From Thioalkalivibrio sp. (GTDB lineage Bacteria; Pseudomonadota; Gammaproteobacteria; Ectothiorhodospirales; Ectothiorhodospiraceae), in the NCBI GenBank assembly GCA_003553165.1, contig PUOZ01000207.1, positions 1 to 5,998 of the forward strand: 5,998 nt of DNA, given 5' to 3'. The notes under the pieces were generated by a model. The model was given only the letters and a program-made list of their open reading frames with translations, made no database searches and was not told where the DNA came from. Positions 1 through 5,998 of this stretch are shown one piece after another (position 1 is the stretch's first letter; every line of letters begins with the position of its first letter). The position numbers and the translations under genes were made by a program.

Positions 1-1930
1 CGCCCTCGACGCGGAAGAAATGCAGGACCTCGCCATCGTCGGTGGAACGCTTCTCGCTCGCCAGCTTGAGGATCGTCGCGATACCGATGATCTGCTGGCG
101 TGCCTCCTCGCTGCCGCTGAAGGCGAGCGCATACTCCACCACGGTGTCCAGCCCCCGGATTTCCATCTCTGCCGCTCCGCTCAGCATCCCCGGCTCCGCC
201 TCGGGGTACCCGCCCTGCTCCGCATGGGCATGCCCCGTGAACCGCAGGCCAGCGATCGGCAGGTCGATCACGATCTCGTTGATGTCCAGCCGGGTGGCGT
301 TCTCCAACAGCGCCAGCAAGATCGTCTCCGGCCCGGCGCCCATTTCGCCGCTGACCAGGGCCTCGTCCGCCAGCGTACCCGCCGGCAGGTTTGACGCGGT
401 CAAATCGACCGAGACCTCGCGCGGAAAGAGTTCCTCGGGAACCGGATTCATGCCCGTGGCATCGCCCGAGAGGCCCTGGTGGCGATAGGACAGGGACATT
501 CCGGGCGCGCGGGAATCGAGATCGCTCAGGCCGAAGCCGAACTCGAGACGTTCGAGCCCGAACGGCGCTGCCTCGACGCCGGGTACCGCGGCCATCACAC
601 CGGCAACGCCGCCAACGGACAGGCCCAGCCCGGCGCCGCCGAGGATTTCGCGCGAAAACCCGAGCAGTTCCGCCTCGGCGACATCATCCGACAGCATCGA
701 GAGCATGCCCAGCCGCAACAGGGCGACCGGAGCGAGTCGGTCCAGGCGCAGGTCAACGCCGAAGGAATCGACCTCGATGGCACTGTCCTCGTCGTGGAAG
801 TGCCAGCCGCCAGCCTGGAAACTGCCCCGGAGATCGCGCAACAGCGGGTCCGCTTCGGAGGGCATGAACCCCGTCTCGAGTACAGCGGAGCGCAGCCGCA
901 GCTGGCCCGCGGCATTCGGGCCGTCGACGGCCAGGTTGCTGAGCTCCACGCGGGTCTGCACTCCACCGATCGCGGCCAGCAGCCCCGTCAGCAATGCCTC
1001 CGGATCCTGGTGCGTCAGGGCCTCCGGGTCTGCCGCCAGTTCCGCGAGTGCGGTCAGCCGGGGCAGATCCAGCCCGGTGTAGTCGGCCGCCATGTGCAGC
1101 CCGGCGAGGCGCGCCACCGGTGTACCCTCCAGGCTCTCGACGACGACGTCATCCAGCGCAACCCGCAGCGGTCCACTGACGACCCCGGGCTCCGACTCCT
1201 CCAGGTCCAGCGTGACGGTCAGCCGCTCCGCCGACAGGCTTCCCGGCAGTTCCGAGCCTGGGGGCAGATCGCCGCCGGCCCCGTTCCGGTCTCCCTCCAG
1301 GTATACCTGCACCGCCTCCGGATCGAGCCGCAGATCCAGGCCCTGCAGATGCAGATCCGCCTGGAGCATGGTCCCAAGATCCGCCGCCCACAGTCCCCTC
1401 AGGGAGCGCTCGCCGGTGGTCATGACGCCCACCACGTCGCCGTCCTGGTCGCGCAGCCGAGCGCGCTCGGGCAGTTCCCAGACGACCGCCCAGCGTTCCT
1501 CCGCGACCGGTTCCAGAGTCGCGGCGAGAGTGCCGAGATCCAGGACGAACGGACTCGGGACCGCCTCCGACGCACCCGGGGCGCGGATGGAAACGGCGGG
1601 CATGACGAGGCGGATGGTTCCGCTCGCGGATTCGAGGACCTCCAGGTCTCCGTCCAGATGCAGCAGGGAGTCCGGCGCCGAAAACGCCTCCAGCCAGGCG
1701 TCGCGAACCGTCGCGGCCCGTTCCGTAAGGCCTGCCAGCCGAACCGGAACGGCCTTGGCGCCATCCTGGTCCAGCCGCGCCACGAGGGCATCCGACTGGA
1801 TCCACTGCGCCTCGGCCTCTCCCTGTCCCGCGGCCGCCGACGGCACGGGCACCCCGGCGCCGGCACTCGGCACAAACGCCAGCACACAAAACGCCAGCAA
1901 GGCGCGCCGAACCCCCATCCGATTCTTCAT
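1..1930 (-). CDS. Large exported protein of unknown function (C-terminus cut off by window edge)
   Basis: One uninterrupted minus-strand frame runs from an ATG at 1930-1928 to the left edge, giving at least 643 codons with no stop. I do not recognise the protein. The N-terminus (MKNRMGVRRALLAFCVLAFV) has a basic n-region and a hydrophobic core followed by PSAGA, a good signal-peptidase I site after about residue 25, so export to the periplasm or envelope is likely. The mature part is acidic and rich in Leu, Asp and Glu, with many alternating beta-like stretches (for example LHLQGLDLRLD and VDSFGVDLRLDRLAP), no other membrane span and no enzyme motif I can name. The overall look, and a C-terminal stretch with PEELFPREVSVDLTASNLP, recalls large envelope proteins of the DUF945, DUF2125 or AsmA-like type; that is a weak impression only. 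The start is supported by AGGAG nine bases upstream. The gene is divergent from the sodium channel gene. Confidence 0.8.
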   Translation of the reverse strand, partial: MKNRMGVRRALLAFCVLAFVPSAGAGVPVPSAAAGQGEAEAQWIQSDALVARLDQDGAKAVPVRLAGLTERAATVRDAWLEAFSAPDSLLHLDGDLEVLESASGTIRLVMPAVSIRAPGASEAVPSPFVLDLGTLAATLEPVAEERWAVVWELPERARLRDQDGDVVGVMTTGERSLRGLWAADLGTMLQADLHLQGLDLRLDPEAVQVYLEGDRNGAGGDLPPGSELPGSLSAERLTVTLDLEESEPGVVSGPLRVALDDVVVESLEGTPVARLAGLHMAADYTGLDLPRLTALAELAADPEALTHQDPEALLTGLLAAIGGVQTRVELSNLAVDGPNAAGQLRLRSAVLETGFMPSEADPLLRDLRGSFQAGGWHFHDEDSAIEVDSFGVDLRLDRLAPVALLRLGMLSMLSDDVAEAELLGFSREILGGAGLGLSVGGVAGVMAAVPGVEAAPFGLERLEFGFGLSDLDSRAPGMSLSYRHQGLSGDATGMNPVPEELFPREVSVDLTASNLPAGTLADEALVSGEMGAGPETILLALLENATRLDINEIVIDLPIAGLRFTGHAHAEQGGYPEAEPGMLSGAAEMEIRGLDTVVEYALAFSGSEEARQQIIGIATILKLASEKRSTDDGEVLHFFRVEG

Positions 1931-1937
1931 GTCTCCA

Positions 1938-1944
1938 CTCTCCT
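1938..1944 (-). promoter_or_regulatory. Shine-Dalgarno site of the exported-protein gene
   Basis: On the minus strand this reads AGGAGAG; the AGGAG core ends nine bases before the ATG at 1930. It fixes the start codon of the exported protein and is the best ribosome binding site in the window. Confidence 0.6.
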
Positions 1945-2006
1945 GTACCGTGCAAAGGGTCCCGCGGCAGCGGGCATTCCGGCGCACGAGTCTGGGCGCC
2001 GTCCGA

Positions 2007-2019
2007 GGCGAATATCGCC
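2007..2019. promoter_or_regulatory. Perfect 13-bp palindrome, possible operator
   Basis: GGCGA-ATA-TCGCC is an inverted repeat with five-base arms and a three-base centre. It covers the -10 element of the candidate minus-strand promoter, where a repressor would act. It could equally be chance in GC-rich DNA, since the arms are short. Confidence 0.25.
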
Positions 2020-2040
2020 CCATCATGCCGCTTGCATCAA
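2011..2040 (-). promoter_or_regulatory. Candidate sigma-70 promoter for the exported-protein gene
   Basis: On the minus strand, TTGATG (2040-2035, four of six matches to the -35 consensus) and GATATT (2016-2011, four of six to the -10) are separated by 18 bases. Transcription would begin near 2005, leaving a leader of about 75 bases. The match is modest and was found by eye, so it is a candidate only. Confidence 0.27.
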
Positions 2041-2121
2041 GTGCACCACCTGCAGCGTTTTCCGGATCACGAACCCGTGCCCTGCTCCAACCCGTTGCCG
2101 CGGACTCGGCTTTGCCCTACA

Positions 2122-2150
2122 TTGGCGCGCCTTACAGTATCCGCTGATAT
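2122..2150 (+). promoter_or_regulatory. Weak candidate promoter for the sodium channel gene
   Basis: TTGGCG (2122-2127) and TGATAT (2145-2150) are spaced by 17 bases, but the -10 matches the consensus at only three positions. If used, transcription would begin around 2157, only a few bases before the ATG at 2163, giving a nearly leaderless mRNA. That would fit the missing ribosome binding site, but another promoter further upstream is just as possible. Confidence 0.17.
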
Positions 2151-2162
2151 ACCGAAAATCCC

Positions 2163-3011
2163 ATGAGCGAGTTCACCACGGCCCTGCGCATGCGCCTCAC
2201 CCAGGTGGTCGAGGCCCACATCACCCAGCGCCTGATCATAGCCCTGATCCTGCTGAATGCGCTCACGCTGGGACTCGAGACCTCGAACACGGTGATGGCC
2301 TTCGCCGGTCCGGTGATCAACGTCGCCGACAGGCTGATCCTCACCGTCTTCACCATCGAGGTGCTGGCCAAGATGTTCGCCTACGGCCTGCGCTTCTGGC
2401 GCAATCCCTGGCATGTCTTCGACTTCTTCGTCGTCGGCATCGCGCTGATCCCCGGCACCGGACCATTCTCGGTACTGCGTGTGCTGCGTCTGCTGCGCCT
2501 GGTCTCGATGGTGCCGAAGCTCCGCTTCATCGTCGAGGCCCTGCTCCGGGCGATTCCGGGGATCGCGTCCATTCTGGGCCTGCTGGTCCTGGTGTTCTAC
2601 GTCTTCGCGATCATCGCGACCGGTCTGTTCCGGGACAGTCACCCGGAATGGTTCGGCACCCTGGGCGCGTCGATGTACACCCTGTTCCAGGTGATGACAC
2701 TGGAGAGCTGGTCGATGGGCATCTCGCGCCCGGTGATGGAGGAGCACCCCTGGGCCTGGGCCTTCTTCGTACCGTTCATCCTGGTGGCGACCTTCACCGT
2801 GCTGAACCTCTTCATCGCCATCATCGTGGATGCCATGCAGCGCATGCACGAACGCCAGGTGGCGGTGGAGGAACAGACCATCACCCACGTGGTGCACGAG
2901 GAGAACGCCAGCCTCCACGCCGAGCTCTCGGAACTGCGCGAACAGACCAGGATGCTTCAGGACCGCCTGATCCGCATGCAGGCCCTGCTCGAGAAGCGGT
3001 CGAGCGAGTAA
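2163..3011 (+). CDS. Bacterial voltage-gated sodium channel (BacNav, NaChBac/NavAb family)
   Basis: A 282-residue inner-membrane channel subunit, close to the usual BacNav size, expected to form a homotetramer that passes sodium on depolarisation. Approximate segments: S1 22-40, S2 53-74, S3 84-97, S4 101-116, S4-S5 linker 117-130, S5 131-155, pore helix 166-178, S6 200-227, then a neck and a coiled coil (about 241-276). Voltage-sensor residues seen in NavAb are present: N32 and E39 (S1), F63 and E66 (S2), D87 (S3). The selectivity filter T179-LESWS-M185 is that of NavAb, with E181 as the selectivity glutamate, which argues for sodium rather than calcium. S4 has only three regularly spaced arginines (R106, R109, R112) instead of the four I expect, followed by K119 and R121. 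The ATG at 2163 gives a family-like N-terminus, but no Shine-Dalgarno sequence precedes it. It is divergent from the exported protein and convergent with the deacetylase gene. The family call is secure; physiological role (pH, motility or sodium homeostasis) is unknown here. Confidence 0.96.
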   Translation: MSEFTTALRMRLTQVVEAHITQRLIIALILLNALTLGLETSNTVMAFAGPVINVADRLILTVFTIEVLAKMFAYGLRFWRNPWHVFDFFVVGIALIPGTGPFSVLRVLRLLRLVSMVPKLRFIVEALLRAIPGIASILGLLVLVFYVFAIIATGLFRDSHPEWFGTLGASMYTLFQVMTLESWSMGISRPVMEEHPWAWAFFVPFILVATFTVLNLFIAIIVDAMQRMHERQVAVEEQTITHVVHEENASLHAELSELREQTRMLQDRLIRMQALLEKRSSE

Positions 3012-3071
3012 CCCCGCGCCGTCCCACCCAATGCCACTGGCGAGTCCGCGGCGTGGATGCGTTGACCGTGT

Positions 3072-4001
3072 TCAGGACTCGGCGAGCACCTTGAGGTGGG
3101 CGACGACGCTGCGGCCCAGGGCGGACAGGGCATAACCACCCTCGAGCACGGACACGAGGCGACCGTCGCAGTGACGCTTGGCGATGTCGTAGAGTTCGCC
3201 GGTCAGCCATTCGTAGTCGGCCTCGACCAGTCGGAAGTTGGCCATGTCGTCTTCCAGGTGACCGTCAAAACCGGCCGATACCATGATCAGTTCGGGCCGG
3301 AAGGCCTCCAGCGCCGGGAGGCAGCGTTCCGCCATCACGCTGCGCAGCGCCGCGCCGTCCGTATCCCGGGGCAGCGGCAGGTTGAGGATGTTGTCGCTGC
3401 GTGTATCGGCGCCGGTGTTGGGATAAAAGGGGTGCTGAAAGCTGGAGCAGAACAGCACCCGCGCATCGTCCCGGAAAATGTCCTCGGTGCCATTGCCGTG
3501 ATGCACGTCGAAATCGACGATGGCCACCCGTGACAGCCCGTGCGCCTCCAGCGCATGGGCCGCACCCACGGCGACATTGTTGAAGAGGCAGAAGCCCATG
3601 CCGTAGTCGCGCCCGGCATGGTGTCCGGGCGGCCGCACCGAGCAGAAGGCCGTGTGCGTCGAGTGTGCCAGGACCAGATCGACTCCCAGCACGACACCCC
3701 CCGCGGCCCGCTGCGCCGCCTTCAGACTGTGCTCACCCACGTAGGTGTCGCCACCGTCCAGAGTTGCCCAGTGCCCGGGCTCGGGAATCCCCGCCTCCAG
3801 GGCATCGATGTACTCCGCGTCGTGCACCCGCAGCAACTGCTCCCGGGTGACCAGCGGCGCCTCCCGGTGCCGCAGCCAGGGCTCGATCCCGGAAGCGATG
3901 AGCTGGTCGTCGATCGCGGCCAGGCGTTCCGGGCACTCCGGATGCCCCGAGGGCGCGCGGTGCAGTAAACAATCCGGATGGGAGACGAAGAAGGTTTTCA
4001 T
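3072..4001 (-). CDS. Zinc-dependent deacetylase, histone deacetylase/AcuC superfamily
   Basis: A cytoplasmic hydrolase of 309 residues that should remove acetyl groups from acetyl-lysine or a related amide. The N-terminal HPECPERL (20-27) is typical of the class II-like bacterial branch. Catalytic features are complete: RPPGHHA (123-129) with tandem histidines H127/H128; LFNN (139-142); DFDVHHGNGT (163-172) giving zinc ligands D165 and H167; AGFDGH (243-248) giving the third ligand D246; and EGGY (287-290) with catalytic Y290. At the position of the glutamate gatekeeper of polyamine-specific HDAC10 I align M253, so a protein or small-molecule substrate seems likelier than acetylpolyamine; this alignment was done by eye. 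The ATG at 4001-3999 is chosen because the family's usual start (MKTFFVSHPD) follows and AGGGA lies just upstream; the same frame stays open far upstream by chance. It is divergent from the acyl-CoA synthetase/putative acetyltransferase gene, which suggests a role in reversible acetylation. AcuC and acetylpolyamine amidohydrolase are the alternatives. Confidence 0.93.
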   Translation of the reverse strand: MKTFFVSHPDCLLHRAPSGHPECPERLAAIDDQLIASGIEPWLRHREAPLVTREQLLRVHDAEYIDALEAGIPEPGHWATLDGGDTYVGEHSLKAAQRAAGGVVLGVDLVLAHSTHTAFCSVRPPGHHAGRDYGMGFCLFNNVAVGAAHALEAHGLSRVAIVDFDVHHGNGTEDIFRDDARVLFCSSFQHPFYPNTGADTRSDNILNLPLPRDTDGAALRSVMAERCLPALEAFRPELIMVSAGFDGHLEDDMANFRLVEADYEWLTGELYDIAKRHCDGRLVSVLEGGYALSALGRSVVAHLKVLAES

Positions 4002-4068
4002 GTGGGCAGTCCCTGGAAGCGCGGCCCCGAATACCAACCCGCACTCGGGCCTCGATCGGACCGCTTCA

Positions 4069-4097
4069 TTGACTATTAGAGCAGGACCCGATACACA
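4069..4097 (+). promoter_or_regulatory. Candidate promoter for the acyl-CoA synthetase-like gene
   Basis: TTGACT (4069-4074, five of six matches to the -35 consensus) is followed after 17 bases by TACACA (4092-4097, three of six to the -10). Transcription would begin around 4104, with a leader of about 42 bases to the ATG at 4146. The -35 is good, the -10 weak, which would suit a promoter needing an activator. It interleaves with the minus-strand extended -10. Confidence 0.3.
4075..4083 (-). promoter_or_regulatory. Candidate extended -10 promoter for the deacetylase gene
   Basis: On the minus strand this reads TGC-TCTAAT: a -10 hexamer with five of six matches to TATAAT preceded by the TGn extension. 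No good -35 stands at the right distance, as expected for extended -10 promoters. The start would be near 4068, giving a leader of roughly 66 bases. It abuts the -35 of the candidate plus-strand promoter. Confidence 0.3.
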
Positions 4098-4145
4098 AGT
4101 CTTATTGCACTGCCGCAAAACGCACGACGGAATGGACCAATACCC

Positions 4146-5998
4146 ATGGGCCCGCATTACCTCAACCGCATCCTCTCCGCCCGCAGCATCGCTCTGATCG
4201 GCGCGAGCAACCAACCGGGGAGCGTTGGCTCCACGATCCTCCAGAACCTGCTGGCGATGGAATTCGACGGTGAGCTTTACCCGGTCAACCCCAAGTACAA
4301 GAAGGTGCATGGGCGCAAGAGCCATCCCAGCGTGGGTGCGATCGGGAGGAACATCGACCTGGCGATCATTGCCACCCCGGCCGACACCATCCCCGACATT
4401 ATCCGGGAGTGCGGCAAGGCCGACGTGCAGGGCGCCATCGTGATGTCCGCGGGCTTCGGCGAGGAGGGTCCCGACGGAACCCGGCTGCAGGACCGGATGC
4501 GCGAGGCCGCACGCGAATCCGGCCTGCGCATCATCGGCCCCAACTGCCTGGGCATCATGCGCCCGTCCCGCAAGATCAACGCCACCTTCAGCCGCAACAG
4601 CGCCATTCCCGGCCATCTGGCGCTGGTGTCGCAATCCGGCGCCATCTGCTCCGCCATCCTCGACTGGGCCGAGGATCAGCGCATCGGGTTTTCCCTGGTC
4701 GCGTCGCTGGGCGACGCCGCCGACGTGGACTTCGGCGACCTGCTGGATTTCCTGGCCCTGGACCCCGAAACGCGCAGCATCCTGCTGTACGTGGAGGGGA
4801 TCCGCAACGCCCGCGGGTTCATGAGCGGGCTGCGCGCAGCGGCGCGCATGAAGCCGGTGATCGTGATCAAATCCGGCCGTCATCTCGAGGGCTCGCGCGC
4901 GGCGATGTCCCACACCGGGTCGCTGGTCGGCGCCGACGACGTCTTCGATGCGGCGCTGGAGCGGGCGGGCGCGGTGCGTGCGCAGACGGTCCAGCAGATG
5001 TTCTCGGCCGCGAGCATCCTCTCCAGTGGCGCGCGGGCGCGCGGCAACCGGCTCGCGATCGTGACCAATGCCGGCGGCCCTGGCGTAATGGCCACCGACC
5101 GGGCGGTGGAACTGGACCTCGCGGTCCCCGAACTGCACGCGGATACCTTGAAGCGTCTGGATGCCGCACTGCCGCCGCACTGGTCGCACGGCAACCCGGT
5201 GGACCTGCTCGGCGACGCCGATGCCGCCCGTTACGAAACCGCGCTGGCGGCGTGCCTGCAGGATCCGGGGGTCGACGGGGTACTGGCCATGCTGACACCC
5301 CAGGCCATGACCGATTCCAACGCCGCCGCCGAGGTGGTGATCCGGAGCGCCCGTGGCGGCAGGGACAGCAAGCCGGTCCTGGCCTGCTGGATGGGCGGCA
5401 AACAGGTGGAGAAGGCCCGGGCCCGTTTCATCGCGGAGAGGCTGCCGAGCTTCATCACCCCCGAGGCCTCGGTCGAGGCCTTCGCCTACCTGACCGCGCA
5501 CCAGCGCAACCAGCGACTGCTGCTGCAGGTTCCGGGCCCCCTCAGCGACCGCAGCCCGGCCGACGTCGAGGGCGCGCGCATGATCATCGAGGGCGCCCTC
5601 GGCGAGGGGCGCCGCTCGCTGGGAACCATGGAGTCCAAGGCCGTGCTCGCGGCCTTCCGGATCCCGGTCACCCAGACCGTACAGGCTCACCGCGCCAGTG
5701 AGGCGCTGGTCGCCGCCAGCACGCTCGGGTATCCGCTGGCGATGAAGATCGCCTCGCCCGACATCACCCACAAGTCCGACGTCGGCGGAGTGCGCCTGAA
5801 CATCACCACCGCCGAGTCGGTGCGCAAGAGCTTCCAGGCCATGATGCAGGAGGCGGCCGAGGCGCGGCCGGGAGCGCGCCTCGAGGGCGTGACGCTGGAG
5901 CGGATGTACCGCAGCCACTACGGCCGCGAACTGATGGTCGGGGTGCTGCGCGACCTGGTTTTCGGACCGGTGGTCAGCTTCGGCTCGGGCGGCACCTC
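4146..5998 (+). CDS. ADP-forming acyl-CoA synthetase-like protein, probable Pat/YfiQ-type acetyltransferase (C-terminus beyond window)
   Basis: The first 617 residues of a large cytoplasmic protein joining the alpha and beta modules of NDP-forming acetyl-CoA synthetase. A CoA-binding Rossmann domain (about 8-135) shows IGASNQPGSVG (18-28) and GPNCLGI (131-137). Succinyl-CoA-ligase-like domains follow (about 150-455) with VSQSGA (161-166), E217 in YVEGI, SHTGSL with H256, and VTNAGGPGVMATD (306-318). An ATP-grasp domain begins near 475 and has K534 and SPDITHKSDVGG (537-548) with H542. H256 matches the phosphorylated histidine of the alpha subunit, and H542 matches the second active-site histidine known from the beta subunit, so the synthetase module looks catalytically complete. 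In Gammaproteobacteria this architecture usually continues into a GNAT domain (protein lysine acetyltransferase Pat/YfiQ), but that cannot be seen here; a plain ADP-forming acetyl-CoA synthetase of about 700 residues is the alternative. The ATG at 4146 gives a family-like N-terminus, with only a weak TGGA as ribosome binding site. Divergent partner: the deacetylase gene. Confidence 0.92.
   Translation, partial: MGPHYLNRILSARSIALIGASNQPGSVGSTILQNLLAMEFDGELYPVNPKYKKVHGRKSHPSVGAIGRNIDLAIIATPADTIPDIIRECGKADVQGAIVMSAGFGEEGPDGTRLQDRMREAARESGLRIIGPNCLGIMRPSRKINATFSRNSAIPGHLALVSQSGAICSAILDWAEDQRIGFSLVASLGDAADVDFGDLLDFLALDPETRSILLYVEGIRNARGFMSGLRAAARMKPVIVIKSGRHLEGSRAAMSHTGSLVGADDVFDAALERAGAVRAQTVQQMFSAASILSSGARARGNRLAIVTNAGGPGVMATDRAVELDLAVPELHADTLKRLDAALPPHWSHGNPVDLLGDADAARYETALAACLQDPGVDGVLAMLTPQAMTDSNAAAEVVIRSARGGRDSKPVLACWMGGKQVEKARARFIAERLPSFITPEASVEAFAYLTAHQRNQRLLLQVPGPLSDRSPADVEGARMIIEGALGEGRRSLGTMESKAVLAAFRIPVTQTVQAHRASEALVAASTLGYPLAMKIASPDITHKSDVGGVRLNITTAESVRKSFQAMMQEAAEARPGARLEGVTLERMYRSHYGRELMVGVLRDLVFGPVVSFGSGGT

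Noticed and set aside
1092..2147. A 351-codon plus-strand open frame
   Set aside because: Its Ser/Arg/Pro-rich translation is typical of an antisense shadow of a high-GC gene, and it overlaps the exported protein, which has a signal peptide and ribosome binding site.
2163..3011. The channel as a potassium or calcium channel
   Set aside because: The pore lacks a TVGYG-like potassium filter; TLESWSM with a single glutamate matches sodium-selective BacNav channels rather than the aspartate-rich filters engineered or found for calcium.
3012..3071. Possible bidirectional terminator between the convergent channel and deacetylase genes
   Set aside because: I found only a tiny GCCA-C-TGGC symmetry and a loose CCAC/GTGG pairing, no stable GC stem and no T-run on either strand. 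Termination may be Rho-dependent or further downstream.
479..3094. An 871-codon plus-strand open frame
   Set aside because: It is antisense to the exported-protein gene and then out of frame through the sodium channel gene; its translation is rich in Arg, Gln, Pro and His with no recognisable domain.
4002..5918. A minus-strand open frame that continues upstream of the deacetylase and would make a 948-residue protein
   Set aside because: The extra 639 residues lie antisense to the well-recognised acyl-CoA synthetase gene, have low-complexity composition (rich in Gly, Arg, His, Ala, Gln, Asp) and resemble no family; the deacetylase has its own family-typical start at 4001. Such long antisense frames are common in high-GC DNA.
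1..5998. Mobile elements, CRISPR, tRNA/rRNA or a defence island
   Set aside because: No transposase or integrase frames, no regularly spaced repeats, no RNA-gene motifs and no abrupt composition change are visible; all recognised genes are ordinary chromosomal families.

Overview
The window looks like ordinary chromosomal DNA of a high-GC bacterium. The best inferred home is a gammaproteobacterium of the halophilic or alkaliphilic, Chromatiales/Ectothiorhodospiraceae-like kind. This rests on uniformly GC-rich codon use, a BacNav-type sodium channel (typical of marine, saline or alkaline bacteria), and a large acyl-CoA-synthetase-like protein of the kind common in Gammaproteobacteria. I see no insertion sequence, phage gene, CRISPR array, tRNA or rRNA.

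Layout: (1) From the left edge to 1930, on the minus strand, lies most of a large, probably exported protein of unknown function; its C-terminus is beyond the window. (2) A 232-bp divergent intergenic region (1931-2162) carries a possible minus-strand promoter overlapping a perfect 13-bp palindrome. (3) A complete plus-strand gene (2163-3011) encodes a single-domain, six-transmembrane voltage-gated sodium channel of the NaChBac/NavAb family, with a TLESWSM selectivity filter and a C-terminal coiled coil. Its S4 voltage sensor seems to lack one of the usual four arginine triplets. (4) A 60-bp convergent gap (3012-3071) shows no clear terminator. (5) A complete minus-strand gene (3072-4001) encodes a zinc-dependent deacetylase of the histone deacetylase/AcuC superfamily with all catalytic residues. 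(6) A 144-bp divergent promoter region (4002-4145) has candidate promoter elements for the two strands that abut. (7) A plus-strand gene (4146 to the right edge) encodes an ADP-forming acyl-CoA synthetase-like protein (CoA-binding, succinyl-CoA-ligase-like and ATP-grasp modules). In many relatives this module continues into a GNAT acetyltransferase domain, as in Pat/YfiQ; that part would lie past the window edge.

How the genes may work together: the deacetylase and the acyl-CoA synthetase/putative acetyltransferase are divergent neighbours sharing one short promoter region. This is reminiscent of the acuA-acuC pair of Bacillus, which reversibly acetylates acetyl-CoA synthetase. The most interesting reading is a compact, locally encoded module for making and removing acetyl marks, linked to acetyl-CoA metabolism. 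The sodium channel and the exported protein have no evident functional link to that pair. The most unusual single observation is the shortened S4 of the channel.
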